A stretch of 5,490 nt of DNA, from positions 1 to 5,490 of the forward strand of contig JBFLZY010000131.1 in NCBI GenBank assembly GCA_040755975.1, in the 5' to 3' direction. This stretch comes from JAIMBK01 sp040755975. Its GTDB lineage: Bacteria > Bacillota > Desulfotomaculia > Desulfotomaculales > Nap2-2B. Shown here piece by piece: positions 1 to 5,490 of the stretch. Position 1 is the first letter of the stretch; the number at the start of each line of letters is the position of its first letter. A program made the translations under genes and the position numbers. A model generated the notes under the pieces. It was given only the letters and a program-made list of their open reading frames with translations. It searched no databases and was not told the origin of the DNA.

Positions 1-1002
1 GTCAAAGCGCTGGCTCTTTGGATGACCGTTAAAAATTCCTTAAACGGCCTGCCCGCCGGCGGGGGCAAAGGGGGCGTCATCTGCGACCCGGCGGCCCTTT
101 CTGCCGCCGAACTGGAAAGGCTCTGCCGCGCCTACATCAAGGCTATCGCTCCCCTCGTGGGCAGCTGGCAGGATTTCCCCGGAGCCGATATCGGTACGGA
201 TGCCCGCACCATGAGCTGGATGCTCGACGAATGGGAGCAGATGCACGCGCTGACTCACGACCCGACGGCAATCAGCGGCAAAGCCCTTGTCCTGGGGGGT
301 TCCCGCGGCCGCCCGGAGGCTACCGGCCTGGGGGTGATGTTTGCCGTTCGGGAAACCTGTAAAGTATTGGGGAGGCAAATGCAGGGCCTCCGGGTGGCAA
401 TCCAGGGCTTCGGCAAAGTCGGTTCCTGGGCGGCCCGCCTGCTTTACGACCAGGGCGTCCAGATCGTGGCCTTAAGTGACGTTTATGGCGGGATTGCCAA
501 CCCTGCCGGTCTCAATCCTTACGATGTCCTCAACTATGTAGAAACCTCCGGAAAAGTTCCGGGATACCCCGGGGCAGATCCCATTACCAACGAAGAACTG
601 CTTACCTTTGACTGTGACTTGCTCATTCCGGCCGCCGTGCAAAGCGTTATTACCGAAGAAAACGCCCCCCGGATAAAAGCGCGGGTCGTCATTGAAGCGG
701 CCAACGGCCCCACCACACCCGAAGGCGAACAAATCCTGCTTGCCCGGGAGATCTTCGTTGTGCCTGATATCCTGGCTAACGGCGGAGGGACAACCATCGC
801 CCACCTGGAAAGAGTGCAGGGTTTGTACGATTACTACTGGACGGAGGAAGAAGTCCACAAGCAGTACGAGACAATGTTTGTGCAGGCTTATCGCGAGGTT
901 TACCAGATTGCCCGGCAACGCCGGATCAGCATGCGGATGGCGGCCTGGGTGAAGGCCTTAAAGCGGATTGAAGAAGCGATTAAAGCGCGTGGGTGGGTAT
1001 AA
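1..1002 (+). CDS. Glu/Leu/Phe/Val dehydrogenase family protein, glutamate dehydrogenase-like (5' partial)
   Basis: NAD(P)-dependent oxidative deaminase of the glutamate dehydrogenase family, cytosolic. The frame is open to base 1, and the residues before the ATG at 22 (VKALALWMT) continue the conserved family sequence, so that ATG is internal; roughly 80 N-terminal residues are missing. Numbering from base 1, the PROSITE-type active-site signature LPAGGGKGGVICDP is at residues 17-30, with the catalytic lysine at K23 and a substrate-side lysine at K11. The catalytic aspartate is D63 (GADIGT). The Rossmann motif GFGKVG is at 136-141, followed by the typical SDVYGGI. The C-terminal part has EAANGPTTPEG, VPDILANGGG and YYWTEEEV, all family hallmarks. 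Oddity: where glutamate dehydrogenases read NAGGVxVS, this protein reads NGGGTTIA (A267), losing the serine that holds the glutamate side-chain carboxylate, so the substrate may not be glutamate. It is followed 14 bases later by the IclR gene, suggesting co-transcription. Family is sure; substrate is not. Confidence 0.93.
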   Translation, partial: VKALALWMTVKNSLNGLPAGGGKGGVICDPAALSAAELERLCRAYIKAIAPLVGSWQDFPGADIGTDARTMSWMLDEWEQMHALTHDPTAISGKALVLGGSRGRPEATGLGVMFAVRETCKVLGRQMQGLRVAIQGFGKVGSWAARLLYDQGVQIVALSDVYGGIANPAGLNPYDVLNYVETSGKVPGYPGADPITNEELLTFDCDLLIPAAVQSVITEENAPRIKARVVIEAANGPTTPEGEQILLAREIFVVPDILANGGGTTIAHLERVQGLYDYYWTEEEVHKQYETMFVQAYREVYQIARQRRISMRMAAWVKALKRIEEAIKARGWV

Positions 1003-1005
1003 AGG
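1001..1005 (+). promoter_or_regulatory. Ribosome binding site deciding the start of the IclR gene
   Basis: AAAGG overlaps the stop codon of the dehydrogenase gene. It leaves 11 bases to the ATG at 1017, workable for a match to the 5' part of the AAAGGAGG consensus. It leaves only 2 bases to the ATG at 1008 and lies downstream of the GTG at 993. This favours 1017. The motif is short, so the choice is moderate. Confidence 0.45.
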
Positions 1006-1016
1006 TTATGGCACCA

Positions 1017-1910
1017 ATGCCGTTTGTGCAGGCTCTGGAAAGGGCACTGGATATTTTAGAGGCTTTTTCACCGCAAAATTACGAACTGGGGATTACCGAT
1101 TTAAGCCAGCGGGTAAACCTTTCGCCGCCGACGGTAAGCAGACTTGTGCAAACCCTCGTGGCCAGAGGTTATCTGACCCAGAATCCGGAGAATAAAAAAT
1201 ATCGCCTTAGTTTTAAGTTTTTAGATTTTACCGCGGTAATCCACGCGGCGATGGATCTGTACCAGGTTTCCATTCCTGTTTTAAGCAGACTGAGGGATAA
1301 ATTAAAAGAAACTGTTTACATCGATGTAATGGACGGCGACGAAAGAGTTTGCGTGATTTCCTTTCCCGGAATTCACGCCGTGCGTACCGTGGTGCCCGTC
1401 GGGCAGCGCTCCCCCCTTTATGCGGGGGCGGACTCGCGAATGCTTTTGGCGTCCCTGGACGGAAGTGAAATTGAAGACTACATCGAGCGCGTGGAGTTTT
1501 CGGTTTTTACTGCCAATACCATCACGGATAAGCAAAAACTCCGGGAGGTCATCAGGAAATCCCGGGAAATGGATATGTCGATCAGCGTCAGTGAATTTCA
1601 CCCCGGCAGTGCCTGTGTTTCTGTACCCATAAGAGATTATTCGGCCAAAGTCGTTGGCGTTTTATCTGTATCCTTTCCCGATTCCCGGGCTGATTTGGAA
1701 ACTTTTCACTATTACGCCCGGGCCGTCAGGCAGGCGGCGGCGGATATATCAGCCGCCATGGGTTTCAAGGGGCGGGCAGGGCCGCGCGATCCTTCCTCTT
1801 TAATCAGTTACATTGAGGATTATCTTCGAAAGGGGCACGAGTTAAATGGCCAGGCTTATCTTCGATCAACAAATGATAAAGAGAAAAACGGGGCTGGATA
1901 CGCAAAATAA
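1017..1910 (+). CDS. IclR-family transcriptional regulator with C-terminal extension
   Basis: DNA-binding regulator, probably sensing a small catabolite and controlling this operon. From the ATG at 1017 it has 297 residues and begins MPFVQALERALDILEAF, the usual IclR N-terminus just before the winged helix-turn-helix. The HTH spans about residues 24-60 (ITDLSQRVNLSPPTVSRL, then LVARGYL). The GAF-like effector domain spans about 75-250, with the PLYAGADSRMLLASL element (133-147) standing for the family's ATAxGKxxLA loop, and the signature EFHPGSACVSVP (193-204) followed by the GVLSVSFP strand. In-frame GTG 993 and ATG 1008 are alternative starts; 1017 best fits the ribosome binding site and family length. 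Oddity: IclR proteins usually end near the equivalent of residue 250, whereas this one continues for about 47 polar, charged residues, the last 22 of which lie in DNA shared with the next gene. Regulators of this family often autoregulate, but no operator is visible upstream inside this window. Confidence 0.94.
   Translation: MPFVQALERALDILEAFSPQNYELGITDLSQRVNLSPPTVSRLVQTLVARGYLTQNPENKKYRLSFKFLDFTAVIHAAMDLYQVSIPVLSRLRDKLKETVYIDVMDGDERVCVISFPGIHAVRTVVPVGQRSPLYAGADSRMLLASLDGSEIEDYIERVEFSVFTANTITDKQKLREVIRKSREMDMSISVSEFHPGSACVSVPIRDYSAKVVGVLSVSFPDSRADLETFHYYARAVRQAAADISAAMGFKGRAGPRDPSSLISYIEDYLRKGHELNGQAYLRSTNDKEKNGAGYAK
1828..1835 (+). promoter_or_regulatory. Ribosome binding site for the M24 gene, inside the IclR gene
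   Basis: GAAAGGGG ends 10 bases before the ATG at 1846. The later in-frame ATGs at 1873 and 1927 have no comparable purine run upstream, so this site decides the long start and with it the 65-base overlap with the regulator gene. Confidence 0.6.
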
Positions 1911-3501
1911 TTTGTTGTACCCCCATATGGATCTTGACGCCAACGTGTTTTCCTCCCCGGTGATGTTAGAAAAAGAGGATGGAACCAGTTTCCTGTTCGT
2001 TAAGGACATTGAAAGGGGAAATTTTGACGAAGAAAAGATCGCTGCCCGGGTCATGTATTACCGCCCTTACTTTACATTCGACCGCCGGCAGGAAAATATT
2101 CCGGACCACTGGTTGGAATTTTTACCGTCGCTGGTGGCCCGGGAGAAGCTGGCTGTCGATGATAGTGTTTATTTTTCGGCTTACGAGGCTCTTTGCCGGC
2201 AATTCCCGGAGATGGCCGTAAGCGGCAGCCCTCCGTGGTGGCGGGTTTATCTGTACGAAGTAGCCTGCGGAGACGTCTTAAACGAATTTAAGAGCAGCTG
2301 TTCCGCTGCTTTGGCGGACGCCGGGCTGTTGGTTTCCAGCCTTGGCCGGGGAAAAGACGTTGCGGAGCTTTTAGAAGATACCGGGGACAGCCGTTACGAT
2401 CTTTTGGACGGCTTGCTAAAGGAGTTTAAAATAAATGCTTTGCTGGTGAGTTCTCCTCTCAACGCCCAGGAGATATCGGGAATACCTTGTCATTACCTTG
2501 CCAATGTGCCTTCGCTGGTAGTCTACAGTGAACAGAAGATTTATATTTTAACGACCCGGCCGATTGAACAAACATTTCCTAAACTAAAAGGAATATTTCC
2601 CAATCTTGAACAGGCTTTTCAGTCTTTGGGCATAGATCGGAATAAGGCAATTGGTATTGAAGAAAATCACCTTGCTTATAAGTTATACCGGGAGTTGGGG
2701 TTGGCTCATTACGAAGTCAGGGCAACGGGGGCTGTTTTGCGGAAGTGGCGCGAGGACCGGGCCGGTGAGGAACTCCCCTTTTATTTAATTGCCGCCCAGG
2801 TGACGCGCTTCGGGATTGAGACCGCCCTGGCCGGGGCCAGGGCCAGCCTTGAACGCGGCGAAGCGATTTATGAAACGGATGTAGAAAATCATCTTTATGC
2901 CGCCTACCAGGAGTTTAAGCTTTTCCACCAGCTTTCCACCGCCATCCGGCCTTACTTTTTGGTTCTGCACACCGGGGAGCGGACCCGCAGGCCGAATCTC
3001 CCCCAGTTTGCGAAAGTGAACAGGAACACCAAAACTTTAAAGATTGACGCCGGCGTTTTGGTTATTGACCGGCGGGGGTTGATTCGGGCCGTTTCTGATT
3101 TATGCCGTACTTTGCCGCTTGATTCTGCCGCTCAGGAGCTTTATGAGGAACTGGATCGGCTGATGGTGGACGTGGCCATCCCTTCAGCTCTTCCCGGCCG
3201 CCCGGGGGAGCAGGTTTATCTGGCGGGAGTGCGCGACTTAATCGGCCGGGAGGAGCAGTTCGTGAAACTGGGCGTGCTTCCGCCCGGACACCGGCTGGGA
3301 GATCGCTATGATCGCAATATCGGCCACGTCCTTGGAAAGCAAGAACCGGCGACGCTTGTTTTTGAAAAAGGGAACCGGTTTGCTTTGCAGGCCGGGATGA
3401 TCGCCTGCGTGGAGTACCAGTGGCCTTATTATCCTTACGCCGTTGGGGTGGAAGATATGTTTTTGGTGAGCGCGAAGGGTGGTTTAAATTTAACGAGGTA
3501 A
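1846..3501 (+). CDS. M24-family (creatinase/prolidase/aminopeptidase P fold) metallohydrolase, three-domain form
   Basis: Pita-bread-fold protein of 551 residues; simple M24B enzymes have about 350-400. The C-terminal catalytic domain starts near residue 309 with the helix AAQVTRFGIETALAGARASL. All five dinuclear metal ligands can be placed: D401 (KIDAG), D418 (SDLCRT), H494 (NIGHVLG), E523 (CVEYQW) and E536 (GVEDMFLV). A creatinase-N-like domain spans about 180-300 (RYDLLDGLLKEFKINALLV onward). Residues about 30-165 look like a second, diverged copy, giving the three-domain plan of eukaryotic aminopeptidase P. Two histidines important in E. coli aminopeptidase P appear replaced: the H243 position is N384 (same 17-residue spacing to the first metal Asp) and the H361 position is near Q499 or deleted. 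There is no signal peptide, so it is cytosolic. Relatives include peptidases, creatinase, ectoine hydrolase DoeA and the DMSP lyase DddP, so the reaction cannot be fixed. Context suggests a dedicated catabolic hydrolase or lyase rather than a general peptidase. Confidence 0.88.
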   Translation: MARLIFDQQMIKRKTGLDTQNNLLYPHMDLDANVFSSPVMLEKEDGTSFLFVKDIERGNFDEEKIAARVMYYRPYFTFDRRQENIPDHWLEFLPSLVAREKLAVDDSVYFSAYEALCRQFPEMAVSGSPPWWRVYLYEVACGDVLNEFKSSCSAALADAGLLVSSLGRGKDVAELLEDTGDSRYDLLDGLLKEFKINALLVSSPLNAQEISGIPCHYLANVPSLVVYSEQKIYILTTRPIEQTFPKLKGIFPNLEQAFQSLGIDRNKAIGIEENHLAYKLYRELGLAHYEVRATGAVLRKWREDRAGEELPFYLIAAQVTRFGIETALAGARASLERGEAIYETDVENHLYAAYQEFKLFHQLSTAIRPYFLVLHTGERTRRPNLPQFAKVNRNTKTLKIDAGVLVIDRRGLIRAVSDLCRTLPLDSAAQELYEELDRLMVDVAIPSALPGRPGEQVYLAGVRDLIGREEQFVKLGVLPPGHRLGDRYDRNIGHVLGKQEPATLVFEKGNRFALQAGMIACVEYQWPYYPYAVGVEDMFLVSAKGGLNLTR

Positions 3502-3519
3502 AATGTTTGTTCTGTTTCA

Positions 3520-3535
3520 TTAATTGTTAATTAAC
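3520..3535. promoter_or_regulatory. AT-rich palindrome in the only real intergenic gap, candidate operator
   Basis: The sequence holds TTAATT-GTT-AATTAA (3520-3534), a perfect 6-3-6 inverted repeat of 15 bases, and a nested perfect 10-base palindrome GTTAATTAAC (3526-3535). It ends directly against the GGAGGG ribosome binding site of the next gene, in the 52-base gap after the M24 gene. A weak TTGTTC (3507-3512) lies upstream but no convincing -10 box pairs with it. Size and symmetry would suit a regulator such as the IclR protein encoded here; this is inference. It is too AT-rich and lacks a following T run to be a terminator. Confidence 0.35.
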
Positions 3536-3541
3536 GGAGGG
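3536..3541 (+). promoter_or_regulatory. Ribosome binding site of the racemase/isomerase-like gene, long spacing
   Basis: GGAGGG is followed by 12 bases before the ATG at 3554, longer than usual. A second short match, GAGGA (3549-3553), abuts the ATG. A TTG at 3547 has ideal spacing but is out of frame. No other plausible in-frame start precedes the conserved IGLLVPASNTT segment. Confidence 0.5.
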
Positions 3542-3553
3542 ATCAATTGAGGA

Positions 3554-4285
3554 ATGTACGGTTGGCGGTTAAGAATCGGTTTGCTGGTTCCGGCTTCAAA
3601 CACAACGATGGAAAGTGAATTCTGGCGGATGGCCCCCGAAGGTGTTTCCGTCCACGTGGCGCGCATGCTCTTGGGAAAAGTCAATGAAGAAGACCTGCTA
3701 AAAATGGAAGCCCACGTTGAGCTGGCAGCAAAAGAGCTGGCCACCGCCGGAGTGGATATAATTGCTTTTGGCTGCACCACCGGGAGTTTAATCAAAGGAA
3801 AGGGTTACGACCAGGCGATAGCCGAAAAAATCACTGCGGTCACAGGCATTCCCGGCGTCACCACATCCACCGCCGTTTTAGAAGCCCTCCGCGCTTTAAA
3901 GATCGGCAGGGTCGCGATTGTTACTCCTTATATTGACGAATTAAACCGGCGCGAGGCCGAGTTTATTGAAGCCAACGGTATTCGCGTCACCAAAATTGCC
4001 GGCCTGGGCTTATTGGACAATCTGGAAATAGGCAACCAGGAGTATTACGTCCCCTATAAAATGGCGAAAAGCTTAAGGTTGGACGATTGCGACGGGCTCT
4101 TTATCAGTTGTACCAATTTTAGAAGTATTGAAGTGATCGAAATATTGGAAAAGGAAATGGATAAGCCGGTAATTAGCAGTAATCAGGCTACTTTTGCGGC
4201 AGTTTTAAAAAGGGGGGGTGTGCATTTAGATTCGGTAAAAGGCTACGGAAGTTTATTTATGCCAAAAGAAATAAAAAAGGGGTGA
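3554..4285 (+). CDS. Maleate isomerase / arylmalonate decarboxylase / Asp-Glu racemase superfamily protein
   Basis: Cytosolic, cofactor-independent enzyme of 243 residues, the normal length for maleate cis-trans isomerases and arylmalonate decarboxylase (AMDase). The N-terminal strand and loop IGLLVPASNTTMESEF (8-23) is the family hallmark. Catalytic positions: C74 in FGCTTGS, Y126 in VTPY, and C186 in ISCTNFRS. Having both cysteines is the isomerase/racemase pattern; AMDase has Gly at position 74 and only the second Cys, so simple decarboxylation is less likely. The two half-domains of the racemase fold are seen as repeated strand-cysteine units around residues 70-78 and 182-190. The related EutA protein of ectoine utilisation shares this fold and also sits next to an M24 hydrolase. 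Downstream, the stop TGA overlaps a possible ATG of the small membrane gene, so the genes are probably coupled. A G7 run at 4212-4218 lies near the 3' end. The substrate is unknown: maleate, a malonate derivative, or an acidic amino acid or hydantoin are options. Confidence 0.9.
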   Translation: MYGWRLRIGLLVPASNTTMESEFWRMAPEGVSVHVARMLLGKVNEEDLLKMEAHVELAAKELATAGVDIIAFGCTTGSLIKGKGYDQAIAEKITAVTGIPGVTTSTAVLEALRALKIGRVAIVTPYIDELNRREAEFIEANGIRVTKIAGLGLLDNLEIGNQEYYVPYKMAKSLRLDDCDGLFISCTNFRSIEVIEILEKEMDKPVISSNQATFAAVLKRGGVHLDSVKGYGSLFMPKEIKKG

Positions 4286-4286
4286 T
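4277..4286 (+). promoter_or_regulatory. Ribosome binding site of the small membrane gene
   Basis: AAGGGGTGAT is close to the full anti-16S match AAGGAGGTGAT and spans the stop codon of the preceding gene. It places the GTG at 4291 at good distance. The ATG at 4285 lies inside the site and is too close, so the GTG start is preferred. Confidence 0.5.
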
Positions 4287-4290
4287 GATT

Positions 4291-4392
4291 GTGCAAAGTG
4301 ATGCTGTAGTCGGGTTAATCCTGTTTATCCTCCTGGGAATCGCGCCATATTTCATTGCTTTTTATTTAAACAAACGGGATGGGCTAATCTAA
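4291..4392 (+). CDS. Small single-pass membrane protein, candidate symporter accessory subunit
   Basis: An open frame of 33 codons (GTG start; 35 if the ATG at 4285 is used) lies between the isomerase-like gene and the symporter gene, with a strong ribosome binding site. The product starts with a short polar QSDA, then one hydrophobic helix of about 21 residues (roughly 6-26, containing GIAPYFIAFY), then a short charged tail NKRDGLI. Positive residues after the helix predict N-terminus out, C-terminus in. I do not recognise a named family from sequence. Short membrane proteins placed directly before sodium:solute symporter genes are known from several bacterial groups as accessory subunits, for example MetS of the MetP/MetS importer and proteins annotated as symporter small accessory proteins. 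Function here is inferred from position and topology only. It could also be a leader frame needed for translation of the symporter. Confidence 0.65.
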   Translation: MQSDAVVGLILFILLGIAPYFIAFYLNKRDGLI

Positions 4393-4419
4393 TTTTATTC
4401 GATGAGGGGGCTTAATTTG

Positions 4420-5490
4420 ATGAATTTTTATTTGGGTGTATTTATTGTATATTGTCTTTTTATTCTTGCGATTGGCATTTGGGCCTCGCAGCGGGTTAAA
4501 AGTGGTGTGCAATTTGCCGTGGCCGATCGGAATGTCCCTACCTGGCTGCTCGTTCCGAATTACGTCGCGACCTTTCTTTCGGCCGTTACGGTTATCGGCG
4601 GGGTTGCCTACGCTTCTTCCTATGGCTGGGCATATATTCCCTTTTTGCCCCTTGGCCTGGCGGTGGCCTGGATTATCCTGGTTTTTCCCGCGAAAAAGTT
4701 TCGTGAGCTGGGTTTAAGCACCGCGCCTCAATATATTGAAAAGAGGTATAATAGCCCGGGACTACGGGCATTGGCCTCATTCGTTACAATTCTCATGTAC
4801 GGGGTTTGGTTGATCACCCAGGGGCTCGGCATTGGGGTGGTTTTAAACGTTCTGACGGGAATGCCGATCACGACAGCCATTATTGTTGTGGGCGTTGTCT
4901 ATGTGCTTTACGTAACCCTGGGCGGTTTTCAAGGCGTGCAGTGGACGGATGCGGTTGAGTGTGTTCTGATGTATATTGCTATCATCGCCGCCACCATAGC
5001 GGTAATTATCAACCTCAATGCGGCGGACGTAAGCATTGCCGCAAATCCCAAGTTGAATTCTTTGTTCGCCGGCAATACCGCTTCCTTTTCGAATGCCCTG
5101 GCTTTCGTCTTAATTTGGGCGTTCGGAGTGACCGTTCAATCATCTTACCTGCATAGATTTTTAGCGGCGAAAGATGTAAGGACGGCGCGGGATACCATCG
5201 GCATCGGCTCCGTTTTGTTGACCGTGTTTTACCTGATGACGGCGATAATCGGCATAGGAATCGGCGTGTTGTACCCGGAATATGCCGGAAACCAGGCGTT
5301 TCCCAGTTTTCTCAGATATAAAAGCCCCGTGATTTTAGGTTCTATTGGTATGGTTGGTCTGTGTGCCGCCGTCATGTCGACCACCGCCGGTTTGCTCCAT
5401 ATCGTGGGCACTTACACGTCAAGAGATATTTACGCTTATCTTGTTCCCAGGCATCGGCATGATGAAAAAAAGCTTTTGCTTGTTTCCAGG
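4420..5490 (+). CDS. Sodium:solute symporter, SSS (SLC5/PutP-like) family (3' partial)
   Basis: Inner-membrane Na+-coupled importer. The frame is open from ATG 4420 to the last base (357 codons, no stop); the family usually has 450-550 residues, so the last third is missing. GAGGGG(G) at 4404-4410 precedes the ATG by 9 bases; an adjacent in-frame TTG (4417) is an alternative. About nine hydrophobic segments can be seen, starting with residues 5-22. Family marks in order: the TM2 segment NYVATFLSAVTVIGGVAYA (47-65), PQYIEKRYNSPGLR (103-116), LGGFQGVQWTDAVE (167-180), HRFLAAKDVRTAR (245-257), and the TM9 (core TM8) segment CAAVMSTTAGLL (315-326) followed by SRDIY. A317, S320 and T321 match the A337/S340/T341 sodium ligands of PutP, so sodium coupling is expected. 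Substrate cannot be read from sequence; the operon suggests an amino acid or carboxylated compound. It lies 27 bases after the small membrane gene. Confidence 0.95.
   Translation, partial: MNFYLGVFIVYCLFILAIGIWASQRVKSGVQFAVADRNVPTWLLVPNYVATFLSAVTVIGGVAYASSYGWAYIPFLPLGLAVAWIILVFPAKKFRELGLSTAPQYIEKRYNSPGLRALASFVTILMYGVWLITQGLGIGVVLNVLTGMPITTAIIVVGVVYVLYVTLGGFQGVQWTDAVECVLMYIAIIAATIAVIINLNAADVSIAANPKLNSLFAGNTASFSNALAFVLIWAFGVTVQSSYLHRFLAAKDVRTARDTIGIGSVLLTVFYLMTAIIGIGIGVLYPEYAGNQAFPSFLRYKSPVILGSIGMVGLCAAVMSTTAGLLHIVGTYTSRDIYAYLVPRHRHDEKKLLLVSR

Noticed and set aside
22..24. ATG at 22 as the start of the dehydrogenase
   Set aside because: The frame is open back to base 1 and the seven codons before it match the conserved family sequence (VKALALW), so the true start is upstream of the window.
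472..918. Minus-strand open frame of 148 codons under the dehydrogenase
   Set aside because: It lies wholly antisense to the conserved dehydrogenase, with no family motif and no independent signal.
993..995. GTG at 993 as the start of the IclR protein
   Set aside because: It lacks a good ribosome binding site and adds residues not seen before the conserved VQALERALDIL start; it remains possible if translation is coupled by the overlap.
3062..3520. Minus-strand open frame of 152 codons under the M24 gene
   Set aside because: It is antisense to the conserved M24 catalytic domain, rich in Pro/Arg/Lys as expected for a shadow frame in GC-rich DNA, and has no recognisable domain.
3502..3535. Rho-independent terminator after the M24 gene
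   Set aside because: The inverted repeat is AT-only in its stem and is followed by CGGAGGG rather than a T run, so it cannot form a standard terminator.
4436..4717. Plus-strand frame of 93 codons at the symporter start
   Set aside because: The conserved symporter sequence is in another frame starting at 4420; this frame gives a Pro/Arg/Phe-rich product typical of an out-of-frame reading of membrane-protein codons.
1..5490. tRNA, rRNA, riboswitch, CRISPR array or insertion sequence
   Set aside because: Coding sequence covers nearly the whole window, the gaps are 52 bases or less, and no repeat array, transposase motif or RNA-gene pattern was seen.

Overview
This 5.49 kb window is a tightly packed run of six genes, all on the + strand. 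It reads as part of one catabolic operon and is cut at both ends. Strong purine-rich ribosome binding sites (GGAGGG, GAAAGGGG, GAGGGGG), moderate-to-high GC and overlapping genes suggest a Gram-positive anaerobe of the Clostridia, in the style of the Peptococcaceae, Desulfotomaculum or Moorella. That placement is an inference from style; no marker gene is present.

Layout: (1) bases 1-1002, the C-terminal four fifths of a glutamate-dehydrogenase-family amino acid dehydrogenase whose start lies upstream; (2) bases 1017-1910, an IclR-family regulator with an unusual C-terminal tail; (3) bases 1846-3501, a 551-residue M24 (creatinase/prolidase/aminopeptidase P fold) protein that starts inside the regulator gene; (4) a 52-base gap holding an AT-rich palindrome; (5) bases 3554-4285, a two-cysteine protein of the maleate isomerase / arylmalonate decarboxylase / Asp-Glu racemase superfamily; (6) bases 4291-4392, a previously hidden small membrane protein of about 33 residues; (7) bases 4420-5490, the first 357 residues of a sodium:solute symporter (SSS family) that runs off the window.

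How the genes may work together (inference): the symporter, perhaps with its small partner, imports an amino-acid-like or carboxylated nitrogen compound. The M24 protein would cleave a C-N or similar bond, the two-cysteine enzyme would isomerise or racemise a (di)acid intermediate, and the dehydrogenase would deaminate an amino acid product. The IclR protein would sense a pathway compound. The pairing of an M24 hydrolase with a racemase-fold protein resembles the DoeA/EutD plus EutA pairing of ectoine utilisation, but the other genes of that pathway are not visible and the substrate cannot be named. The most unusual points are the changed glutamate pocket of the dehydrogenase, the three-domain M24 protein that keeps its metal ligands but lacks two active-site histidines, and the small membrane gene directly before the symporter. 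I see no RNA gene, mobile element, CRISPR array or terminator.
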